Assembly (NCBI GenBank): GCA_003134675.1
Contig: PLBZ01000054.1
Coordinates: forward strand, 7,850 to 13,807
Direction: 5' to 3'
DNA: 5,958 bases
Source of the DNA: Solirubrobacterales bacterium
GTDB lineage: Bacteria; Actinomycetota; Thermoleophilia; Solirubrobacterales; Solirubrobacteraceae
Shown here: in pieces, positions 1 to 5,958 of the stretch
Layout of the letters: every line of letters starts with the position of its first letter
Numbering within the stretch: position 1 is the stretch's first letter
Translations under genes and position numbers: made by a program
The notes under the pieces: model-generated
Told to the model about the DNA's origin: nothing
Database searches by the model: none
The model's input: only the letters and a program-made list of their open reading frames with translations

Positions 1-36
1 TTATTTTTGACGAACCCCAGCCCGCCCACGCCCGCG

Positions 37-1785
37 TCAGCCCGTCTGCTGCAGCCCGAGGACGAGCCGGAAGCGCTCGATAGGACCGCCGAGGTTCTTC
101 CCACCGCCGGCAAGCGTGGTGAGCGATCGCAGGTAGGGGACGACTTTGGAGATGCTCGGGTCTTCGGCCAGGCCGACTCCTTCGAGCAGGGTGAGAAGCG
201 TGGGAAAGTCGACCGTGAGGCTCGGCCGCGCACTTTCGCCGAGTGTGGCGGCGGCCGCGCTCGAAGAAGCGGTGCTCGACAGCGTGCTCGACGGGCGCAA
301 CGCGTCCTGCACGGAGGCCTCGCCGAGGCCGATCACGAACTTGGTCTGACCGTCGGAGCTCCGGCCGTTGGCGATGTCGAGTTCGACTGGAAGGCCGTTC
401 ACCCTGGCCGAGATCGCGGCGTCGGTGCCGGGGATCGAGATCGACTGCACCGAGCCCCCCGTTTTGCTCAAAAGGGCGCCGAGCTTGGCAATCGCGGCGT
501 GGGAGAGGGATGGGTTCTTGGAGTGGATCACGATCCCCGCCCGCAGGTTGACGATCGTGCTGCCGCTCGCGAAGATCCCGGCGGAGCTCATCCAGCTGAG
601 GAAGTCGTGCTGGGTCCGAGCGCCGGGAGAGCTGAGCGCGCTGAGCGGAGTGAGGATCCCTTCGAGCAGCCCCTTCACGTTGAAGCCCCCGGCCGAGCTT
701 TCCGCCGAGGCGCCCGCGGCGCTTGAGGTGGCGAGTGAGGCGAGGCCGTGGAGTGCCTGCACGTCGCCTGCGAATGTGACACCGACGTTGCCAAGGCCGG
801 CGGCGAGCCAGGATTCTCCCGGCAGTTCGCTGAGCGCCTGTGCGCCTTCTGAGCCGGATGCCAGGAGCCCACCTCTGCCGGGCCCCGCGCCGGAGGCGAG
901 GGTGTCGATGTCGAGCGCGATCGAGCTGGTGGAGGGTATGAGCGAGACGTCCAGCGGATGGGTGCCGCTGAGCAGCCCGAGCAGGCTGCTCGTGCTCGGC
1001 GCGCCGCGCGACGCGGAAGCGACGGGATTCGCATAGACGTGAGCGAGGACGCCGGATGGGGCACTCGAGAGGAGCTTGGAGTAATTCGCGGCGTGCGCGA
1101 GCGAGGATCCGCCCAGTCCGGTGTCGATCACGCTGTGCAAGGCGGCGACGCTGCCGAGCACGGCGAAACGATCGACGATGCCGAGGGCGACACCGCCGGG
1201 GGTTGCCTGGTAGGCGACACCTCGGTAGCTGGCCGCGTGCGCGCCGGCATGGTGGGCCTCGGTGTTCAGGAACGAGCGAGCCTTGGCGGAGTCGCTGGTG
1301 TCGAGCACGATCGCGCCCTGGACGCCTGTCGTCGTGCCGAATGGCCACGCGCCTGGATTGGTGGCCCCCCCACCCGCGCCTCCCTGGAGAATCTGCGGCA
1401 GTAGCTGCTGTAGCTGGCCGATCCCCGATTCCTTGGAGGTGCCCAGTGAGGTGAGGAAGATCCCGGCGTTGGCTCCCAGCCAGGGTGCGATGTCGCGGTG
1501 GTAGTCAAGCGGTGGGCTTCCGGGGATCTGGAGCACCCCGACGAGGCTGCTGTAGACGTTGGGCTGGCGGGTGAGCGTCCGTGCGGCGGCGGTTGCGTTG
1601 GTCTTCAAAGTACCGCTGGGGCGCACCACCGCGCTGGCGTACAGCGGCGCAGAGGCTGGGACCATGCCGGCGGGGTCGGCGCCGGTGCCGGGTGAGGATG
1701 GGGAGGAGCCGCAGCCCGCGAACGCGCCGAGGACCGAAGCGAGGAGCAGCGCCGCGGCGAAGCGGTGGGATCGAGGATCGTGCAT
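37..1785 (-). CDS. Putative secreted lipoprotein, DUF3352-like
   Basis: This is a 582-residue protein of unknown function. The N-terminus is a lipoprotein signal: Arg/His residues 5-8, a hydrophobic stretch at 10-23, and a lipobox-like FAGC with the acceptor Cys at 25. A Ser/Pro/Gly linker (26-40) follows, so the mature protein should be membrane-anchored on the outside of the cell. From about residue 41 (MVPASAPLYASAVVRPSG) to the end (ERFRLVLGL) it resembles the DUF3352 proteins common in Thermoleophilia; I recognise this by pattern only. Repeated blocks such as GVAYQATPGG, FAVLGSVAALHSVID and PVELDIANG fit a beta-rich duplicated fold. Ser/Ala-rich insertions occur near 351-366 and 499-515. 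The frame is open upstream to 2193, but the start at 1785 is chosen because it directly precedes the signal peptide and the upstream residues would be an implausible 136-residue leader. No Shine-Dalgarno is visible. It is divergent from the dcw operon. No catalytic motif was seen, so no enzyme role is proposed. Confidence 0.85.
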   Translation of the reverse strand: MHDPRSHRFAAALLLASVLGAFAGCGSSPSSPGTGADPAGMVPASAPLYASAVVRPSGTLKTNATAAARTLTRQPNVYSSLVGVLQIPGSPPLDYHRDIAPWLGANAGIFLTSLGTSKESGIGQLQQLLPQILQGGAGGGATNPGAWPFGTTTGVQGAIVLDTSDSAKARSFLNTEAHHAGAHAASYRGVAYQATPGGVALGIVDRFAVLGSVAALHSVIDTGLGGSSLAHAANYSKLLSSAPSGVLAHVYANPVASASRGAPSTSSLLGLLSGTHPLDVSLIPSTSSIALDIDTLASGAGPGRGGLLASGSEGAQALSELPGESWLAAGLGNVGVTFAGDVQALHGLASLATSSAAGASAESSAGGFNVKGLLEGILTPLSALSSPGARTQHDFLSWMSSAGIFASGSTIVNLRAGIVIHSKNPSLSHAAIAKLGALLSKTGGSVQSISIPGTDAAISARVNGLPVELDIANGRSSDGQTKFVIGLGEASVQDALRPSSTLSSTASSSAAAATLGESARPSLTVDFPTLLTLLEGVGLAEDPSISKVVPYLRSLTTLAGGGKNLGGPIERFRLVLGLQQTG

Positions 1786-1793
1786 GGGGGCGG

Positions 1794-1823
1794 ATCGTAG
1801 TCTCCGCGCGCTCGCTTGCGCAA
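1794..1823 (-). promoter_or_regulatory. Candidate promoter of the lipoprotein gene, near-leaderless
   Basis: On the - strand, TTGCGC (1823-1818) and TACGAT (1799-1794) are separated by 18 bases and match the sigma70-type consensus at the most conserved positions. Transcription would begin around 1787, within a few bases of the ATG at 1785, giving a leaderless or near-leaderless mRNA. This agrees with the absence of a ribosome binding site before that ATG. The -35 element lies inside a perfect 10-base palindrome, CTTGCGCAAG (1815-1824). The call is from pattern matching only. Confidence 0.4.
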
Positions 1824-1853
1824 GTACCTCGGCGAGCTGAGGGAGAGGAGATC

Positions 1854-1897
1854 TGCAAGGAGCATTGCACTTCGACTGTCGTGCATGGGGACTTGCA
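1854..1897. repeat. Two imperfect 16-base TGCA-bounded direct repeats
   Basis: TGCAAGGAGCATTGCA (1854-1869) and TGCATGGGGACTTGCA (1882-1897) match at 12 of 16 positions and start 28 bases apart. The first copy is also an inverted repeat, TGCAA-N6-TTGCA. A partial third copy, TGCATGGGG, lies at 1781-1789 across the lipoprotein start codon. Paired sites of this shape between divergent genes suggest a protein-binding site, but no regulator can be named from the sequence. Confidence 0.45.
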
Positions 1898-1992
1898 TCG
1901 CGAGAGCCTTCCGACGGGCGTGTGGGCGAGGGTCCGAAAAGAGCTTGTGAGCGGGCATTTTCGGCGTTTTGGAGGGGACGATGCAGGGTAAG

Positions 1993-2038
1993 TGGGGAAA
2001 AATGTGCAATTAGGGTTGCGTTGTGGGGGAAAGTGGGG
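1993..2038 (+). promoter_or_regulatory. MraZ-box-like direct repeats (probable autoregulatory operator)
   Basis: TGGGG occurs at 2024-2028 and 2034-2038, separated by exactly five bases, and again at 1993-1997, 31 bases (about three helical turns) upstream of the 2024 copy. Between them, TGTGC (2003-2007) and AGGGT (2012-2016) fall near the same 10-base phase and may be degenerate copies. MraZ in other bacteria binds TGGGN direct repeats with 5-base spacers upstream of its own gene, and mraZ is the next gene here. The repeats and spacing are seen directly; the binding is inferred. Confidence 0.7.
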
Positions 2039-2044
2039 TAAGTT
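2016..2044 (+). promoter_or_regulatory. Candidate mraZ operon promoter overlapping MraZ boxes
   Basis: TTGCGT (2016-2021), a 17-base spacer and TAAGTT (2039-2044) form a moderate sigma70-type promoter. Both clear MraZ-like boxes (2024-2038) fill the spacer, so bound MraZ would block RNA polymerase, consistent with autorepression. The start of transcription would fall near 2051, giving a leader of about 87 bases that begins with the stem-loop at 2053. A weaker alternative -10 (TAACTAAT at 2099-2106) would give a shorter leader and no transcribed hairpin. Confidence 0.4.
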
Positions 2045-2052
2045 CGCGGAAG

Positions 2053-2097
2053 CGAGCCGGGGTGGAGGGGCTCCTCCCACTCCTCCACCTCGGCTCG
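2053..2097 (+). promoter_or_regulatory. Long stem-loop in the presumed mraZ leader
   Basis: Bases 2053-2070 pair with 2080-2097 in an 18-bp stem with no bulge. Sixteen pairs are Watson-Crick and two are G-U (2060/2090 and 2069/2081). The loop is the 9 bases CTCCTCCCA (2071-2079). The stem is strongly GC-rich. It is followed by GTAACTAATC rather than a run of T on the + strand, and no T run follows on the - strand, so it is not a canonical intrinsic terminator. It could be a 5' mRNA-stabilising hairpin, a leader regulatory element, or a palindromic protein site. Confidence 0.65.
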
Positions 2098-2137
2098 GTA
2101 ACTAATCGAAGCCCCCACCATCGCCACCCCAACCCGC

Positions 2138-2581
2138 ATGGTCCCCTTCAGAGGCACGTTCGACCACACGCTCGACGCGAAGAACCGGCTCACGGTGCCG
2201 GCCCGCTACCGCGCGAGCTTGGCCGAGGGGGTGGTGATCGCGATGCCGGTCGACCTGAAGCCCTGCGTCGGGATCTGGCGCCCGGAGGACTACGAGCGCT
2301 ACACCCAGCGCGCGCTCGCGGAGCTGCCGCCGCTGTCGCCGCGGCTGACCGAGCTCGAGCGCTTCTTCTACGGCTCATCGCAGGACGCCGACCTCGACGC
2401 GGCCGGGCGGATCATGATTCCGGGCTTCCTCGGCGAGCACGCAGGCCTGCAGAAGGAGGTCGTCGTCGTCGGCGTCGGCGACCGCCTGGAGCTGTGGAAC
2501 AAGGCCGGCTGGAATGACCACCGACCGACGCTGCTGAGCGGCGTCGCGGAGATAACCGCGCGTGTCGACCATCCTGCTTGA
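2138..2581 (+). CDS. mraZ: MraZ, transcriptional regulator of the dcw cluster
   Basis: MraZ is a DNA-binding protein of the SpoVT/AbrB-like fold that assembles into rings and controls the division and cell wall cluster. This copy has 147 residues, close to the usual 140-150. Both half-domains are present: the first with FDHTLDAKNRLTVPARYR (8-25) and the second with DADLDAAGRIMIPGFL (83-98). Each carries the family's D-x-(K/A)-x-R signature followed by a Pro. A helical stretch rich in Arg/Glu (51-75) links them, and VVVGVGDRLELWNKAGW (109-125) is the expected strand and edge region. The first DxK(G)R motif reads DAKNR, with Asn where Gly is most common. The ATG at 2138 begins exactly where family members begin. 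No Shine-Dalgarno is visible. It is the first gene of the operon and lies 100 bases downstream of TGGGG repeats it probably binds. Confidence 0.95.
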   Translation: MVPFRGTFDHTLDAKNRLTVPARYRASLAEGVVIAMPVDLKPCVGIWRPEDYERYTQRALAELPPLSPRLTELERFFYGSSQDADLDAAGRIMIPGFLGEHAGLQKEVVVVGVGDRLELWNKAGWNDHRPTLLSGVAEITARVDHPA

Positions 2582-2582
2582 T

Positions 2583-3539
2583 ATGCGAAAAACGCACATC
2601 CCCGTCCTCGCCGGGGAGTTGATCGACCTGCTCGATCCCCGCCCGGGCCAGACCGCGATCGACTGCACGTTCGGCGGCGGCGGGCACGCCGAGCTGATCG
2701 CCGGGCGGCTCGGGTCCGAGGGCACGCTGATCGGGATCGACCGCGATCCGCTCGCCGAGGAGCGCTTCGAGGAACTTGCCGGCGAGGTCGCCTGCTCGGT
2801 GCGCTTCATCCGCGCGAGCTACGCCGAGGCGCTCGAGTTGCTCGCGGAGGAGCGGCTGAAAGCCGATATCGCCTACTTCGATCTGGGCATGTCTTCGATG
2901 CAGGTGGACACGCGCGAGCGCGGCTTCTCCTACTCATATGAGGCGCCCCTGGATATGCGGATGGACCCCGAGCAGGAGCTGAGCGCCCGCGAGATCATCG
3001 CCGGCTGGGACGAGCGCCGTCTGGCCCGCGCGCTGCGCGACTTCGGCGAGGAGCGCCACGCGGGGGCGATCGCTCGCATGATCGTGCGTCGGCGTGAAGA
3101 GGCGCCGATCGAGACGACGGTGGAGCTGGTGGACACGATCAACTCCGCGATTCCCGCTCCCGCTCGTTTCGCCGGCGGTCATCCCGCCAAGCGTTCCTTC
3201 CAGGCGCTGCGGATCGCCGTGAACGACGAGCTCGGACAGCTCGATCGTGCGCTGCCGCTCGCCTGGGGACTGCTGCGCGAGGGTGGCGTGCTGGCCGGAA
3301 TCTCTTTTCACTCACTCGAGGATCGGCGCGTGAAGCGCTTCTTGGGCGAGCGCGCGCGCGGCTGCATCTGCCCGCCCGAGATGCCGGTATGCGGGTGCGG
3401 GCGCGAGGCCGAGGCAGCGCTGCTGGCGCGTCGCGCGATCATGCCCTCCGCGGGCGAGGTCGCACAGAACCCACGCTCGACCTCGGCCAGGCTGCGCGCG
3501 GCCAGGAAGCTGAGAATGGACGCAGGGAGTGCGGCATGA
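2583..3539 (+). CDS. rsmH: 16S rRNA (cytosine(1402)-N(4))-methyltransferase RsmH
   Basis: RsmH (MraW) uses S-adenosylmethionine to methylate N4 of C1402 in the decoding centre of 16S rRNA. The 318-residue length is typical. Visible motifs, numbered from the ATG at 2583, are the substrate-entry start HIPVLAGEL (5-13), the SAM loop DCTFGGGGHA (27-36), the acidic ribose-binding GIDRDP (51-56), DLGMSSMQVDTRERGFSY (100-117), PLDMRMD (122-128), KRSFQALRIAVNDEL (203-217), GISFHSLEDRRVKRF (239-253) and the tail NPRSTSARLRAARK (296-309). A Cys cluster C261, C263, C270, C272 sits before the tail. The ATG lies one base after the mraZ stop (TGATATG), suggesting coupled translation. An in-frame GTG at 2562 would add seven residues and overlap mraZ; GGAG at 2548-2551 could serve it, so that start remains possible. 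Confidence 0.95.
   Translation: MRKTHIPVLAGELIDLLDPRPGQTAIDCTFGGGGHAELIAGRLGSEGTLIGIDRDPLAEERFEELAGEVACSVRFIRASYAEALELLAEERLKADIAYFDLGMSSMQVDTRERGFSYSYEAPLDMRMDPEQELSAREIIAGWDERRLARALRDFGEERHAGAIARMIVRRREEAPIETTVELVDTINSAIPAPARFAGGHPAKRSFQALRIAVNDELGQLDRALPLAWGLLREGGVLAGISFHSLEDRRVKRFLGERARGCICPPEMPVCGCGREAEAALLARRAIMPSAGEVAQNPRSTSARLRAARKLRMDAGSAA
3524..3529 (+). promoter_or_regulatory. Shine-Dalgarno deciding the ftsL-like start
   Basis: AGGGAG lies six bases before the ATG at 3536, inside the end of rsmH. It is the clearest ribosome binding site before an assigned gene in the window. It supports the ATG at 3536 (ATGA overlap with the rsmH stop) over the longer open frame that extends upstream to 3389 inside rsmH. 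Confidence 0.7.
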
Positions 3540-4381
3540 CACCGCCCGCCGCCAGCGCCGCGGCCCCGGCAATCCATCCTCGGCGCACAGTCGGCCCCCG
3601 CCGCCCGGCGGCCGCTCCGCGCAGACCCCGGCGCGTCTCCGGTCCCGCCCGCCCGGCGCGCGGGTGGGCGGGTTCGGCACATCCCGTGGGGCTCGCGGAG
3701 ACTGTGGCTTCGCACCGGCTGCTGGACCGCCTGATCTCCGGACGCATCTGGATCGGGGTGATCGCGTTTGCGTTGATTGGGATCGTGACGATGCAACTGG
3801 GGCTGCTGAAGCTCAATGCGGGCATCGGTCGCTCGCTCGCGCGTGAAGCACTGCTGCAGCGCGAGAACGCCACGCTGAGCGCCGAAAACTCCGAATTGGC
3901 CGCGGGCGAACGGATCGAAACCCAGGCTCAGCACATGGGCATGGAACTGATCCCCTCGGGGGCCCTGCACTTTCTCGCCGCTCGGCCGTCGATCGACGCG
4001 AGCCGCGGTGCGGCGGCGTTGAGCACCTCGGTCTCCACGGCGGCCGCCGTCGCCACGGCGACATCCACGACGGCGACGCCATCCGCCACGACCGCGCCTG
4101 GCGAAAGCTCGTCCGGCACGGAAACGGCCGCAGCGACGTCATCCGTCGCAAGCACGGAAACCTCCGCTACTGCAACGAGCACTCCCGCTGCTGGTGGCAC
4201 TTCTGAAACCAGGAGCGCCACGACTCAGGAACCCTCGCCGCCGGGCGGCGCCGGTTCCACATCTGAAACGCATCCGAGCGAAACGGCCTCACCTAACAGC
4301 GGCCCTTCGGGCGGGGCTGGTGAAGCCCCCGGCGCGAGCGGCTCGGCCTCGACCGGTGGCGGCACCACCCCCGGGGGCTAG
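3536..4381 (+). CDS. ftsL: FtsL-like single-pass division protein with long Ser/Thr/Ala/Gly tail
   Basis: Position between rsmH and ftsI, one transmembrane helix and a following coiled-coil-like segment identify this as the FtsL-type septal protein, which normally works with a DivIC/FtsB partner to control the FtsW-FtsI synthase. The 281 residues divide into a basic, Pro/Ala/Arg-rich cytoplasmic region (1-70, e.g. TVGPRRPAAAPRRPRR), a transmembrane helix (71-91, IWIGVIAFALIGIVTMQLGL), a heptad-like stretch (92-125, with REALLQRENATLSAENSELA), a short conserved-looking end QAQHMGMELIPSGALHFL (130-147), and a tail of about 129 residues made almost only of Ser, Thr, Ala, Gly, Pro and Glu. FtsL proteins are usually about 100-150 residues, so the tail is extra. 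It would lie outside the membrane. The gene overlaps rsmH by four bases (ATGA). FtsL sequences are poorly conserved, so the name rests mainly on topology and position. Confidence 0.8.
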   Translation: MTPPAASAAAPAIHPRRTVGPRRPAAAPRRPRRVSGPARPARGWAGSAHPVGLAETVASHRLLDRLISGRIWIGVIAFALIGIVTMQLGLLKLNAGIGRSLAREALLQRENATLSAENSELAAGERIETQAQHMGMELIPSGALHFLAARPSIDASRGAAALSTSVSTAAAVATATSTTATPSATTAPGESSSGTETAAATSSVASTETSATATSTPAAGGTSETRSATTQEPSPPGGAGSTSETHPSETASPNSGPSGGAGEAPGASGSASTGGGTTPGG

Positions 4382-4384
4382 CGG

Positions 4385-5958
<1,574 letters not shown>

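Larger units (their letters stand above)
1786..2137. other. Divergent intergenic control region, 352 bases
   Basis: This stretch separates the lipoprotein gene from mraZ. No protein-coding gene with convincing composition is visible in either direction. From left to right it holds the candidate lipoprotein promoter (1794-1823), two TGCA-bounded repeats (1854-1897), a purine-rich section with a 10-codon mini-ORF (1981-2013), TGGGG boxes (1993-2038), a candidate mraZ promoter (2016-2044), and a long stem-loop (2053-2097). The last 40 bases before the mraZ ATG are C-rich on the + strand and contain no Shine-Dalgarno. Confidence 0.8.

Noticed and set aside
1..36. Possible terminator or start of another gene after the lipoprotein stop
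   Set aside because: No stable inverted repeat is visible on the - strand before AAAAATAA at the edge, and 36 bases are too few to support a gene.
7..1454. Several + strand open frames opposite the lipoprotein gene (e.g. 7-726, 368-1036, 958-1404)
   Set aside because: They are antisense shadows in high-GC sequence, with Arg/Gly/Ala-heavy composition and no recognisable motif.
1786..2193. 136-residue N-terminal extension of the lipoprotein frame on the - strand, reaching back into mraZ
   Set aside because: It would bury the signal peptide and lipobox, overlap mraZ and run across the hairpin and MraZ boxes. Its composition does not look like a protein domain.
3351..3360. Alternating CG run (CGCGCGCGCG) in rsmH as a Z-DNA-like element
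   Set aside because: It encodes ordinary Glu-Arg-Ala-Arg-Gly codons in a high-GC gene, and runs this short are expected by chance.
3389..3535. 49-residue N-terminal extension of the ftsL-like gene from an upstream start inside rsmH
   Set aside because: The ATG at 3536 has AGGGAG six bases upstream and an ATGA overlap with the rsmH stop, the usual dcw arrangement.
3308..3970. - strand open frame across the rsmH/ftsL-like junction
   Set aside because: Both + strand genes here have family or topology support and a clear Shine-Dalgarno. The - strand frame shows no domain.

Overview
The window is high-GC bacterial chromosome carrying the start of a dcw (division and cell wall) cluster. The order mraZ - rsmH - ftsL-like - ftsI lies on the + strand from about 2138 to the right edge, and a divergent lipoprotein gene of the DUF3352 type fills the left third on the - strand. 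High GC, the Gly/Ser/Ala-rich low-complexity protein segments, the MraZ-first dcw order, GTG starts and a DUF3352 lipoprotein point to a high-GC Gram-positive (Actinomycetota). The DUF3352 neighbour makes me favour Thermoleophilia/Solirubrobacterales, but that placement is inference from gene content, not from a database comparison.

Layout. Positions 1-36 hold only the bases after the lipoprotein stop; no convincing terminator is visible there. Positions 37-1785 (-) encode a 582-residue secreted lipoprotein. Positions 1786-2137 are a 352-base divergent control region. It holds a possible near-leaderless promoter for the lipoprotein, a pair of TGCA-based 16-base repeats, TGGGG direct repeats with the spacing of MraZ boxes, a candidate promoter whose spacer contains two of those boxes, and an 18-bp stem-loop that would sit at the extreme 5' end of the mraZ mRNA. 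Then follow mraZ (2138-2581), rsmH (2583-3539, 1 base after the mraZ stop), an ftsL-like gene (3536-4381, ATGA overlap with rsmH) and ftsI (GTG at 4385, 3 bases after the ftsL stop, running off the right edge).

How the genes work together. The four + strand genes are packed with gaps of -4 to +3 bases after mraZ, so they look like one translationally coupled operon. MraZ is the cluster's DNA-binding regulator and probably acts on the boxes just upstream of its own gene. RsmH methylates 16S rRNA. The FtsL-like single-pass protein and the FtsI transpeptidase belong to the septal peptidoglycan machinery. The lipoprotein is divergently transcribed and its role is unknown.

No mobile element, CRISPR array, tRNA or rRNA gene is visible. 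The window is mostly an ordinary conserved locus. The less ordinary parts are the mraZ control region and the long low-complexity C-terminal tail of the FtsL-like protein.
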